NCBI RefSeq assembly: GCF_017301735.1
Contig: NZ_CP071090.1
Span: forward strand, 8,422,001 to 8,486,000
DNA: 64,000 bases
Direction: 5' to 3'
From: Pyxidicoccus parkwaysis
GTDB taxonomy: Bacteria; Myxococcota; Myxococcia; Myxococcales; Myxococcaceae
Shown: in pieces, positions 56,175 through 64,000 of the stretch
Layout of the letters: each line of letters starts with the position of its first letter
Position numbering within the stretch: the stretch's first letter is position 1
Program-made: the position numbers and the translations under genes
Notes under the pieces: generated by a model
Databases searched by the model: none
What the model was told of the DNA's origin: nothing
Seen by the model: the letters and a program-made list of their open reading frames with translations, nothing else

Positions 56175-56543
56175 CTATTCCAGGTAGCTCAGCTCTGCTT
56201 CAGCATGCTGTCGGTAGAGGGGCACGACTTCGACAGTGAGCACGTCTTCGAGGCGCTTCCGTGCGGCAGAGACGTCTCCTGCGTCCTTCAAACGATTGGC
56301 CTCGGAGATGGCGCGCATCAGACGACGCGAGCCCTCACGAATGCGGTGACGAATTTCTCGCACGAGCGTCGTCGCGGACGCCGAATCGAGCAGTGCCTTC
56401 CGGGCTTCCGCGTCAGGGATGGCCACGTCTCGCGCCACACGCTCGAGCAGGTCTGTCACATCCGGAGAGAGGTGAAGCACATCGCCCTGCGCAAGGCGAA
56501 CCTCCAGCGCCGCGACCTTGTCGCAATCATGCGCGTCACTCAT
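56175..56543 (-). CDS. DUSAM-domain protein (myxobacterial family)
   Basis: 122 residues from ATG 56543, where the typical family opening MSDAHDCDKVAALE begins. A longer frame from GTG 56603 adds a hydrophobic, Cys-containing piece that may be a weak lipoprotein signal. The family core is clear: SATTLVREIRHRIREGSRRL, AGDVSAARKRLEDVL, VEVVPLYRQHAEAEL. DUSAM proteins are abundant in myxobacteria and of unknown function. All-helical, cytoplasmic if the short form is right. Confidence 0.82.
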   Translation of the reverse strand: MSDAHDCDKVAALEVRLAQGDVLHLSPDVTDLLERVARDVAIPDAEARKALLDSASATTLVREIRHRIREGSRRLMRAISEANRLKDAGDVSAARKRLEDVLTVEVVPLYRQHAEAELSYLE

Positions 56544-56636
56544 CGACGCAGCGTGTGCTCCCGCGGAGCATCCCGAAGCCATCTGCCCCAACAGCAGGAG
56601 CACTGGCAGTAGAGCCCGTGCCCTCGAGCGACACCC

Positions 56637-57644
56637 TCAGCCCCCCGCCAGCTCCGACTTCGGCTGGCGCGTCATCAGGTCCACCACCGCGCTCTTCGCG
56701 TTCTTGCCCTCGTAGGCAATCAGATACACCTGATGGCAGATGGGCAGCTCCACGCCCGTCTTCAGCTCCAAGTCACGCGCGCTCTTCGCCGTCTTCACGC
56801 CCTCGGCGACTTCCTTCATCTCCGCGAGGATGTCCGGCAGCTTGCGCCCCTTGCCCAACTCCATGCCCACGTGCCGGTTGCGGCTCAGCTCACCCGTGCA
56901 CGTCAACACCAGGTCCCCCATGCCCGACAGGCCGGAGAGCGTCAGCGGGTTGGCGCCCTTGCGCACCGCCAGGCGCGTAATCTCCGCCAGCCCCCGGGTG
57001 ATGATGGCCGCGCGCGCGTTGTGGCCCATGCCCAACCCGTCCGCCATGCCCGCCGCAATCGCGATGACGTTCTTCAGCGCGCCGCCGTACTGCACGCCCA
57101 CCACGTCCGTCGACGTGTAGCTGCGGAACGTCTCCGTCTGCAGCGCCTTCTGGCAGCGCACCGCCACCTTGTCCCAGTGGGACGCAATCGTCACCACCGT
57201 GGGCATCCGCCTCGCCAGCTCCTTCGCGAAGCTCGGCCCGGAGAGCACCGCGATGTACGGATGGAACTCCTCCGGCAGGCAGTCCTCCAGGAGCTCCGTC
57301 ATCGTCAGCAGCGTCTCGTTCTCGATTCCCTTCGCCACCGTCACCAGCGGCACGTGGCGCGGCAGGTATGCCTTCGCCTTCGCCACCACCTCGCGCGTGG
57401 CGTGGCTGGGCGTGGCCAGCACCACCAGCTCCGCGCCGCTCAGCGCCTCCTCGAGGCTGTTCGTGGCGCGCACGCGCTCGGAGATGGGGATGCCCTTCAG
57501 GTACGTGGTGTTCTCGTGCTTCGTGTTGATGGCCTCCACCACGGAGGGCTCCCGGCCCCACAGCCGCACCTCCTCGCAGTTCACCGCGAGCACATTCGCC
57601 AGGGCCGTACCGAAGGAGCCGGAGCCGATGACACAGCCACGCAT
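56637..57644 (-). CDS. gpsA: NAD(P)-dependent glycerol-3-phosphate dehydrogenase
   Basis: 335 residues. Nucleotide loop VIGSGSFGTALANVLA, then VLATPSHATREVV, SGPSFAKELARRMPT, the catalytic Lys in GGALKNVIAIAAGMADGLGMG, and GLSGMGDLVLTCTGELSRNR. It makes glycerol-3-phosphate from dihydroxyacetone phosphate for phospholipid synthesis. Full length and conserved, with start ATG 57644. Confidence 0.97.
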   Translation of the reverse strand: MRGCVIGSGSFGTALANVLAVNCEEVRLWGREPSVVEAINTKHENTTYLKGIPISERVRATNSLEEALSGAELVVLATPSHATREVVAKAKAYLPRHVPLVTVAKGIENETLLTMTELLEDCLPEEFHPYIAVLSGPSFAKELARRMPTVVTIASHWDKVAVRCQKALQTETFRSYTSTDVVGVQYGGALKNVIAIAAGMADGLGMGHNARAAIITRGLAEITRLAVRKGANPLTLSGLSGMGDLVLTCTGELSRNRHVGMELGKGRKLPDILAEMKEVAEGVKTAKSARDLELKTGVELPICHQVYLIAYEGKNAKSAVVDLMTRQPKSELAGG

Positions 57645-57683
57645 GCAGGACCTCGCTGGAGGGGGAGGCGGTCTTTCGCGCCT

Positions 57684-58817
57684 CTAGAGTCCGGTGACGA
57701 TTCCGACAGAGGCCACGGGCATGAAGTCCGCGTCCTCGGGGCGGGTGCGGATGTCTCCACCCACCGTCACAGAGTAGGACGTTTTCTCGCTCAGGGGGAT
57801 TTCCGCGCCGAAGCGGATGGGGAACGCCGAGCCCGACACCACGGCGGGCGGCAGACCGCCCAGCGGCGTGCGCTGAATCGGCTCGGTGTCCAGGGAGAGG
57901 TGGTAGCGCACGTCCAGGAACAATCTCGCGGCACGCGGGCCATTCATCCGCAGACTGCCGACGAGCCCGGGCTGTACGTTCCAGTTCCGCCGGCCGCTCA
58001 GGTAGCGCGCGCCCTTCAACTCCACGCTCGCCGGCCGGAGGAAGAAGGCACGGCTGCCCTCCGCCACCAGCCCCAGGCTCCAGCGCGGGCCACCGTCCAG
58101 CACCATCCACCGCCCGCCCAGGCGCAACTCGTTCATCATCCCGTAGAGGCTGTCCACGCCCGCCAGCGCATCCACGCGAGGCAGCACGCCATAGGCCAGG
58201 CGCGCCGACAGCGTGGGGAAGCCCAGCGAGAAGCTCGCGGCCAGCCCGCCCTGCCCCACCGTGCGCGCGCCCAGCACGCTCACGAGGTTGTTGATGGGCT
58301 TGAGTGGCTCTCGCTGGCGCACGGGGCGGCGCACCGGCTGCAACGGTGCACCCACGACGGCGTCCTCCACCGGCACCAGCGGCGGCACGTCCGGCAGCTT
58401 CGGCAGCGCCGCCGCGTCCTTCCCCGTCGGCACCGCCGTGGCGCCGGGGAAGTCCTCCCACGACGCATCGTCCGGAGCGCTGTTGCGCCGGGGCGCCACT
58501 ACCTCGCCGGGCGGCGAGGCCCAGGACTCGTCCGGCACGCTGTCGCGCCGCGTGGCGTCCACCGAGCCCGAGGCCTTGTCCCCGGCCGCATCCGAAGCGG
58601 CGTTGCGCCGGCTGGCATCCACAGCGCCCGAAGCCTTCGCCCCTGCCGCATCCGGAGCGCTGTTGCTCCGGGGGGCCGCCTGCTCGCCGGGCCGCACGGG
58701 CACCGTCCAGGATTCATCCGCGGTCGGGTTGCGCGCGGGCGACGCCCTGGAGGACTGCGCCAGGACGGACGCGCCCGGCAGGAGCAACAGCAGTGGCAGG
58801 AGGCGGACGGAAACCAT
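57684..58817 (-). CDS. putative outer-membrane beta-barrel protein with a repeated linker
   Basis: 377 residues with a Sec signal (RLLPLLLLLPGASVLA). A low-complexity region of about 120 residues contains near-copies such as ASDAAGDKASGSVDATRRD and SAPDAAGAKASGAVDASRR. The C-terminal 200 residues show alternating beta strands (LAASFSLGFPTLSARLAYG, RLGGRWMVLDGG, IPLSEKTSYSVTVGGDI) typical of small barrels, ending in Leu. It is expected in the outer membrane. Function unknown. It is 39 bases upstream of gpsA on the same strand. Confidence 0.72.
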   Translation of the reverse strand: MVSVRLLPLLLLLPGASVLAQSSRASPARNPTADESWTVPVRPGEQAAPRSNSAPDAAGAKASGAVDASRRNAASDAAGDKASGSVDATRRDSVPDESWASPPGEVVAPRRNSAPDDASWEDFPGATAVPTGKDAAALPKLPDVPPLVPVEDAVVGAPLQPVRRPVRQREPLKPINNLVSVLGARTVGQGGLAASFSLGFPTLSARLAYGVLPRVDALAGVDSLYGMMNELRLGGRWMVLDGGPRWSLGLVAEGSRAFFLRPASVELKGARYLSGRRNWNVQPGLVGSLRMNGPRAARLFLDVRYHLSLDTEPIQRTPLGGLPPAVVSGSAFPIRFGAEIPLSEKTSYSVTVGGDIRTRPEDADFMPVASVGIVTGL

Positions 58818-58995
58818 GGAAGCGGGCGGCAGCTTAGTCCACCAGGCAGGTCGACACGAGGGAAGCCCACCTGCTCCCCCGCCCGGCGGGAGAGCCGTTC
58901 GGAAGCAGGCAGCCGCCGGGAAACGTGGCCGCGCGCGGCCCGCTCCGGTCTACAGTCCGCGCCGCGCACGGCGTGCGCCAGGGAGAAATGACGGG

Positions 58996-59568
58996 ATGAG
59001 GGCTGGAGGGCGCGCGGCACTGGTGCTGGCACTGACGTTGGGCGCGTGTCGCGCCCGCACTCCGGACGTCACCGCGACACCGGATGCCGGAGCAGGTGCC
59101 CGGGCACTCACCGCGGACCTGCCACTTCCGGGCTGCGACGTGCTGCTGCCCCCGGACCTGCGCGAGGTGATGCTCCCCGGCTTCACCCTGAAGGAAGAGC
59201 GCACGTGCCCGACGTGCGGCCCGCTGTGCACCTTCCGCTCCACGACGGAGAAGGACACCTCCGTGTCCGTGGCCTGGGACTGCAACCCCCGCCACACGCA
59301 GGCGGACGTGAAGGCGCTGATGGCCCCCACCCTGCGCGCCGGAGGTGAAGAGGTGCCCGCCCTGGGCCGCGCCGCCGTCCGCCGCGCGCCCGCGCAGGGC
59401 ATGCTCCAGGTGATGGCGTGGGACGACGACACGCCCTGCGCGCTCGTCGTCACGTGGCTGGGCGCGGACTCGGACCGGGCCCTCGACGTCGCGCGCTCCG
59501 CCCTCGTCGCGACGACGCCGGCCGTGCTCGCCCCGCCGCAAACAGCCCCGGACGCCGGCGAGCCCTGA
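58996..59568 (+). CDS. lipoprotein of unknown function with a Cys cluster
   Basis: 190 residues with a lipobox (VLALTLGAC). The mature part contains four closely spaced cysteines in ERTCPTCGPLCTF and AWDCNPRH, suggesting disulfides or a metal site, and an alpha/beta C-terminal half. The ATG at 58996 was chosen over 58988, which stops after three codons. It is divergent from the barrel protein gene across 178 bases. Confidence 0.7.
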   Translation: MRAGGRAALVLALTLGACRARTPDVTATPDAGAGARALTADLPLPGCDVLLPPDLREVMLPGFTLKEERTCPTCGPLCTFRSTTEKDTSVSVAWDCNPRHTQADVKALMAPTLRAGGEEVPALGRAAVRRAPAQGMLQVMAWDDDTPCALVVTWLGADSDRALDVARSALVATTPAVLAPPQTAPDAGEP

Positions 59569-59576
59569 AACGAAAG

Positions 59577-59617
59577 CGGGGGCCGCCACCGCGTCCACGC
59601 GCGGAAGGCAGCCCCCG
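59577..59617. terminator. hairpin terminator between convergent genes
   Basis: CGGGGGC (59577-59583) pairs with GCCCCCG (59611-59617), followed by TCTCTCC. It sits between the lipoprotein and cytochrome genes, which converge. Confidence 0.65.
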
Positions 59618-59660
59618 TCTCTCCGAGCCGTCTCCGAACCCCCCTCGGGGCCCTACGCGC

Positions 59661-61664
59661 TCACAGCGTCTCCAGGTACTCCACCAGGTCGTCGATTTCC
59701 GCGTCGCTGAGCTGCGCCGTGGTGCCGTGCCGGTTGGTGGTGCGTCCCTGCAGCAGGCGGTCCTTCAGCGTCAGCGCGCTGCCGTCGTGCAGGTACGGCG
59801 CCGTGCGCGCCAGGCCCAGCAGGGACGGCGTGTTGAGGCCCACCTTGCGCACCGCCACATCGTCCTGGATGGGGCCGCTGGTGATGAAGGTGCCCACGTC
59901 TGCCTGCTTGTTGTTGGTGAGCGTCTCGCCCTCGTGGCACGTGTCGCACGCGGCCTTCTTGAAGACCTGCGCGCCACGCTGCTGCGCGGCGGTGAGCGTC
60001 TCGTGCTTGTGCGGGTTGTCCGGCGTGGGGATGACGTCGATGAAGGACGAAATCTGCGACACCATCACGCTGTCCAGCGCCGAGCCGCCCATGCGCCGGC
60101 GCACCGTGGCGTCGAGGAAGTCACGCAGCGTGGGGAACTCGCCGCTCCAGTGGAACGGGCCCGTCTTCGTCACCTTGCGGCCCGCGAGGCTGGGCGTCTG
60201 GCGCGGGCCGTCCGGGAAGCCCCACACATGGCCGTCCTCGCGGCCGTCGAGGTGGCAGGACGCGCAGGACGCGCTCACCGAGGGGCTCGTCATGCGCGAG
60301 TCCAGCGCGGAGTAGAAGAGCTTGCGGCCGGCGACGGCGTTGGGCTCCAGCACGTCACCCGCCAGCGCCAGCGGCGTGCCTTCCGCGCGCACGTTGGCCA
60401 CGCCCGAGGAGCCGTCGCTCACCAGCGTCGTCACCGTGTGGTCGAACGCGTTGTGCACGAACGCCTTGCGCCCGTCGCGCGTCATGGCGATGCCGCTGGG
60501 CCCCGAGCCCACGCGCACCAACTGGCGCACGCTGCTGCCGGTGAAGTTCACGATGTCCGGCCCGCCACGGCGGTCCATGGGGATGACGGCCACGTTGTCC
60601 GTCTCGCGGTTCACCACGAAGACCCACAGCCCGGACGGGTCCACCACCGCGGCCACCGGGCCCTGGATGGCGTGCGTGGGCTCCGGGCTGACGATGGTGG
60701 ACGGCGGGAAGTCCGGCGTCTCGTCGGGAGGCGGACGGCACTGGTCCAGGTCATCCACCACCGGCGAGCCGTCATCCGTGTCGAAGGTGACGATGCCCGG
60801 GGCCACCACACCGGACGTGCTGCACGGGCTCCCGCCGCCGTACAGCGAGCCGTCACCGCCGCCGGGCGTGCCCGGGGACGGCGTGCCGATGGGGTCCTCG
60901 CGCGCCCACAGCACCGGCGCCAGCGCGCGCTCCGCGTCCGGCGTCAGCACCACGTCTGACATGCCGCGCGGCCGGAAGCGGATGTTCGGCATGAAGATGT
61001 CCGGGGCCGAGCCACTGGAGGACTCGTTGCTGACGTTGGCGCGCGAGTACAGGTCCGTGCGCTCGCGCTGCACGCGCCCCCCGCCGGAGTCCGACAGGTC
61101 CACCGTCACCAAATCACTGTGGCGGAAGAGGCTCACCAGCGCGCGCTTGCCATTGTCCACCAGGGCGATGCCGCGCGGCTCCTCGCCCACCGGCAGCTCC
61201 CAGCGCACCGCCAGCGAGCGCGTGTCCACCGCCATCAGCGTGCCGTGCTCGGTGGAGTCCAGCGCGGTGCTGTTCACCACGTACAGCGTGTCCCCGCCCG
61301 GCGTGACGGCCATGCCCATGGGCTCCACGCCCACGGGGATGCGCGCGGCCTCGTTCCAGTCACCCCGGCGGATGACGGACACGCTGCGCTCGGCGCGGTT
61401 GGACACGTACACCGTGTCGTCCGGGCCCACCACCACGCGCTCGGGGCCGCGGCCCACCTTCACCTCGCCCACCTTCTCGTGGCGCGCCGTGTCCACCACG
61501 GACATGACGCCGTTGTCGGCGTCCACCACGTAAAGGAAGGCGTCATCGCGGCTGAGCGCCACGGAGCCCGACGCGTTGTTCCACGTCGGCTCGGTCTGGC
61601 GGTCACCGCAGGCCGTCAGTCCCAGCGTCGAAGCCAGCACCGCGGCAAGTACGTGCCGTCTCAT
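59661..61664 (-). CDS. beta-propeller lipoprotein with dihaem cytochrome c domain
   Basis: 667 residues. Lipobox LASTLGLTAC, then a propeller of YVTN-like repeats (FLYVVDADNGVMSVVD, TVYVSNRAERSVSVI, TLYVVNSTALD, WVFVVNRETDNVAVI). The C-terminal third is a MauG/cytochrome c peroxidase-like region with two haem sites, CASCH and CDTCH, and methionine-containing stretches. Start ATG 61664 follows a GGAGG ribosome site. Such fusions are frequent in myxobacteria; a periplasmic redox or peroxide role is likely but the substrate is unknown. It is divergent from the histidine kinase gene; the 249-base gap shows no clear promoter. Confidence 0.88.
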   Translation of the reverse strand: MRRHVLAAVLASTLGLTACGDRQTEPTWNNASGSVALSRDDAFLYVVDADNGVMSVVDTARHEKVGEVKVGRGPERVVVGPDDTVYVSNRAERSVSVIRRGDWNEAARIPVGVEPMGMAVTPGGDTLYVVNSTALDSTEHGTLMAVDTRSLAVRWELPVGEEPRGIALVDNGKRALVSLFRHSDLVTVDLSDSGGGRVQRERTDLYSRANVSNESSSGSAPDIFMPNIRFRPRGMSDVVLTPDAERALAPVLWAREDPIGTPSPGTPGGGDGSLYGGGSPCSTSGVVAPGIVTFDTDDGSPVVDDLDQCRPPPDETPDFPPSTIVSPEPTHAIQGPVAAVVDPSGLWVFVVNRETDNVAVIPMDRRGGPDIVNFTGSSVRQLVRVGSGPSGIAMTRDGRKAFVHNAFDHTVTTLVSDGSSGVANVRAEGTPLALAGDVLEPNAVAGRKLFYSALDSRMTSPSVSASCASCHLDGREDGHVWGFPDGPRQTPSLAGRKVTKTGPFHWSGEFPTLRDFLDATVRRRMGGSALDSVMVSQISSFIDVIPTPDNPHKHETLTAAQQRGAQVFKKAACDTCHEGETLTNNKQADVGTFITSGPIQDDVAVRKVGLNTPSLLGLARTAPYLHDGSALTLKDRLLQGRTTNRHGTTAQLSDAEIDDLVEYLETL

Positions 61665-61913
61665 CGGGAATGTCCTCCTCGCAAGCGCCCGGCCCACCCA
61701 CCACCGGCCCATGACGACGTCCGGGGCTGTCAGCGCCTCGTGGTGGGAACTGGCGGCCGGCCCTGGTCGCTCGCCTCCCCCACAGGCCCTGCATGCTTGC
61801 ACCAGAATCCCCCGGAAGTCGATGTCTTCCACACCCGGTGTGCGAGTGGTGGACAGTCGTGTGGCGCGCAGCGGCATGAAACGTCGCGAGCGTGTGACAC
61901 GGGGTAGGAGTAA

Positions 61914-63458
61914 ATGAGGAAAGCCGTGTCGCGCTCTCCCCCCGTCATCCTCAACTTCCGGCGCACGTTCGCCCTGCTCATCGTGCTGGTGGTGGTGCCG
62001 TCCGCGGGCCTGTCCGGCTTCGGCGTGGTGGCCATCATCAACGAGCGCGCCGCCGTGGAGAAGCGGCTGGAGTCCGCGTGGCGCGGCACGCTGGAGAATC
62101 TGTCCGCCGAGCTGCCCCGGGCCCTGGCCTCCGCCCGGCTGGAGGAGGAGGCGGGAATCCTCCGCCTGGTGATGCCGGACGGGCGCGTGGTGTCCGAGCC
62201 GGACGGCACCTTCCAGGTGGTGGACGGCCGCGTGCACACCGGCGACCCGCAGCTCCAGGAAGCCCTCACCGCCGTGCTCCCGGAGACGGGCGCGCTGCCG
62301 GCCGAGCCCACCTACTTCTCGCTGTCCTCCGGCGGGCGCGCGCTGATGGTGGCCGCCGAGCGCCAGGGCGACGTGGTGCGCGGCGTGCGCCTGTCGGTGC
62401 GGGCGCTGGAGGCGCTGCTGGCCGAGAAGGTCGACGCGCGCGCGGTGTCCGGCGAGCCGGTGCTCTTCACACTCCAGGCCGTGCCGCGCGAGCCGCCGAG
62501 CGAGGGCGGCCTCATGGGCCGGCTGGTGTCGGAGGTGGCACAGGCTCGCGCCAGCGCCCTGGGCCCGGTGGGGCTGGCCGAGCGCGTCCTCTCTCCGCCC
62601 CTTCAAGATTTCCGGCTGGTGGTGCTGCCCACCGGCGAGGACCCGGTGGCGCGCGCCTCGCTGCGCAACCGCGTGCTGTACGGCGTGCTGCTGGGCCTCT
62701 TCTACCTGACGCTCACCTTCGGCGTCGTCTACACGGGCCGCGCGCTGTACCGCGAGGCGCAGTTGTCGCGGATGAAGACGGACTTCGTGTCGCTGGTGAG
62801 CCATGAACTGCGCACGCCGCTCACCTCCATCCGCATGTTCATCGAGACGCTGGCGCTGGGCCGGCTGAAGGACCCGGCGCAGATGCAGGAGGTGCTCACG
62901 CTGCTCATGCGCGAGACGGAGCGCCTGTCCATCTTCATCGAGCGCGTGCTGGACTGGTCTCGAATCGAGGGTGGGCGCAAGGTGTACCAGCGCGCGAGCA
63001 TGCCGGTGACGGACGTGGTGGAGGCGGCGGTGGCGGCCTTCCGCGCCCAGCGGCTGGAGGGCGGCGTGGACCTGAAGGTGGAGGTGCAGGAGGGGCTGCC
63101 CCGGCTGGACGTGGACAAGGAAGCGGTGGCCGGGGCCCTGCTCAACCTGCTGCAGAATGCCTACAAATACAGCGGCCCGGAGGACAGGCGCATCGTCCTC
63201 TCGGCGCGCGGTGGAGCCCGGCACGTGGACCTTTCGGTGGAGGACAACGGCGTGGGAATCGCCCCGAAGGAGCGCAAGCGCATCTTCGAGCGCTTCTACC
63301 GGGTGGACAACCTGCTGACGCGGAGCACGGAGGGCAGCGGGCTGGGGCTGGCCATCGCCCGGCGTATCGTCGAGGCTCACGGCGGACGCATCGGCGTGCA
63401 GAGCGAGCCCGGCAAGGGCAGTCGGTTCACCATCCACCTGCCGGTGGGGAAGGCATGA
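61914..63458 (+). CDS. membrane sensor histidine kinase
   Basis: 514 residues. One transmembrane helix near the N-terminus (about 18-42), a periplasmic sensor region of roughly 200 residues, and a second helix (about 242-264, VLYGVLLGLFYLTLTFGVV). Then HisKA with the phospho-His in VSLVSHELRTPLTSIR, and an HATPase domain with LLNLLQNAYKYSG (N box), DNGVGIAPKE (G1) and GSGLGLAIARRI (G2). It overlaps its response regulator by four bases. The signal is unknown. Confidence 0.94.
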   Translation: MRKAVSRSPPVILNFRRTFALLIVLVVVPSAGLSGFGVVAIINERAAVEKRLESAWRGTLENLSAELPRALASARLEEEAGILRLVMPDGRVVSEPDGTFQVVDGRVHTGDPQLQEALTAVLPETGALPAEPTYFSLSSGGRALMVAAERQGDVVRGVRLSVRALEALLAEKVDARAVSGEPVLFTLQAVPREPPSEGGLMGRLVSEVAQARASALGPVGLAERVLSPPLQDFRLVVLPTGEDPVARASLRNRVLYGVLLGLFYLTLTFGVVYTGRALYREAQLSRMKTDFVSLVSHELRTPLTSIRMFIETLALGRLKDPAQMQEVLTLLMRETERLSIFIERVLDWSRIEGGRKVYQRASMPVTDVVEAAVAAFRAQRLEGGVDLKVEVQEGLPRLDVDKEAVAGALLNLLQNAYKYSGPEDRRIVLSARGGARHVDLSVEDNGVGIAPKERKRIFERFYRVDNLLTRSTEGSGLGLAIARRIVEAHGGRIGVQSEPGKGSRFTIHLPVGKA

Positions 63459-64000
63459 CGGAGAAGACACGGCGCATCCTGGTGGTCGAGGACGACCTGT
63501 CCATCCTCGCCGGCCTGTCCATGAACCTGCGCTTCGAGGGCTACGAGGTGCTCCAGGCGCAGGACGGCCGCACGGGCCTGGCGCGCGCGCTGGACGACGC
63601 GCCGGACCTGATGGTGCTGGACATCATGCTGCCGGAGCTCAACGGCTACGAGCTCCTCAAGGAATTGCGCCAGCGCGGCCGCGACACGCCCGTGGTGGTG
63701 CTGTCCGCCAAGGGCATGGAGACGGACAAGATTCTGGGCCTCAACCTGGGCGCGGACGACTACGTGGTGAAGCCGTTCGGCCTCCAGGAATTGCTGGCGC
63801 GAATCAAAGCCGTGCTGCGCCGGCGCTACCCCACGTCGGGCGCGGCGCCTCCGCCGGTGACGTTCGGCGATGTGACGGTGGACATGGCCGCGCGCACGGT
63901 GGCGCGCAACGGCACGCCGGTGGAGCTGACGGCGCAGGAGTTCAAGCTGCTGGCCCACTTCCTCGGCCACCCGGGGCGGACGTTCACGCGGGACGAGCTG
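63455..64000 (+). CDS. OmpR-type response regulator (3' end cut by window)
   Basis: 182 codons are visible. Receiver domain: acidic pair VVEDD, phospho-acceptor Asp in LMVLDIMLPELNG, Thr/Ser region VVLSAKGM, and Lys in DDYVVKPFG. The winged-helix effector starts at FGDVTVDMAARTVARNG and is cut at GRTFTRDEL. It is the cognate partner of the kinase just upstream, coupled by ATGA overlap. Targets are not known. Confidence 0.95.
   Translation, partial: MTEKTRRILVVEDDLSILAGLSMNLRFEGYEVLQAQDGRTGLARALDDAPDLMVLDIMLPELNGYELLKELRQRGRDTPVVVLSAKGMETDKILGLNLGADDYVVKPFGLQELLARIKAVLRRRYPTSGAAPPPVTFGDVTVDMAARTVARNGTPVELTAQEFKLLAHFLGHPGRTFTRDEL

Noticed and set aside
56543..56603. Lipoprotein-type N-terminus for the DUSAM protein
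   Set aside because: The hydrophobic piece is short and irregular and the family usually begins at the internal ATG; mentioned only as an alternative.

Overview
The window reads as a chromosome segment of a myxobacterium of the Myxococcus / Corallococcus / Pyxidicoccus type. GC is very high with GC-rich third codon positions, genes are often joined by 4-base stop/start overlaps, and there is a DUSAM-domain protein, a pilY1 and minor-pilin cluster, a propeller-cytochrome lipoprotein and a large NRPS/PKS locus. No tRNA, rRNA, CRISPR array or insertion sequence was recognised. Assignments rest on reading motifs, not on database searches.

Left flank (1-24.2 kb), mostly housekeeping: the end of an unknown gene, two lipoproteins, a histone-deacetylase-family hydrolase, a YceI/pirin pair, and a small GGQ release-factor protein. 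Then come a type IV pilus tip operon (pilY1 plus three prepilins) behind a possible sigma-54 promoter and structured leader, an HD hydrolase, aconitase, and a phospholipase-D-type cardiolipin synthase. A membrane FHA protein, a tandem WYL regulator pair, a small exported protein, proB, hflX and a small membrane winged-helix-like protein follow.

Biosynthetic locus (24.2-56.1 kb). The assembly line is a C-A-T-TE NRPS, a divergent KS-AT-ACP-TE PKS, a 3898-residue C-A-T-C-A-T-C-(A remnant)-T-C-A-T NRPS, a free carrier protein and an acyl-AMP ligase. Divergent from the ligase is a tightly packed ten-gene operon (46.3-54.9 kb). It encodes a split transketolase, a LysW-type amino-group carrier protein, LysX-type ligase, LysY/ArgC-type reductase, an HK97-fold shell protein (encapsulin), a sulfotransferase, an unusual SDR, a LysZ-type kinase and a LysK-type deacylase. 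An MFS exporter closes the locus.

The main conclusion is that this looks like a carrier-protein-bound amino-acid factory with its own protein nanocompartment. Glutamate would be held on LysW by its alpha-amino group, phosphorylated, reduced to the semialdehyde, and lengthened by a two-carbon ketol unit from transketolase. It would then be modified by SDR and sulfotransferase and released by LysK. Two adenylation domains carry a code close to proline codes, as expected if the released C7 amino acid closes to a proline- or pipecolate-like ring. That link is inference.

Right flank (56.2-64 kb): DUSAM protein, gpsA, a putative outer-membrane barrel with a repeated linker, a lipoprotein, a dihaem beta-propeller lipoprotein, and a histidine kinase with its OmpR-type response regulator, which is cut by the window end.
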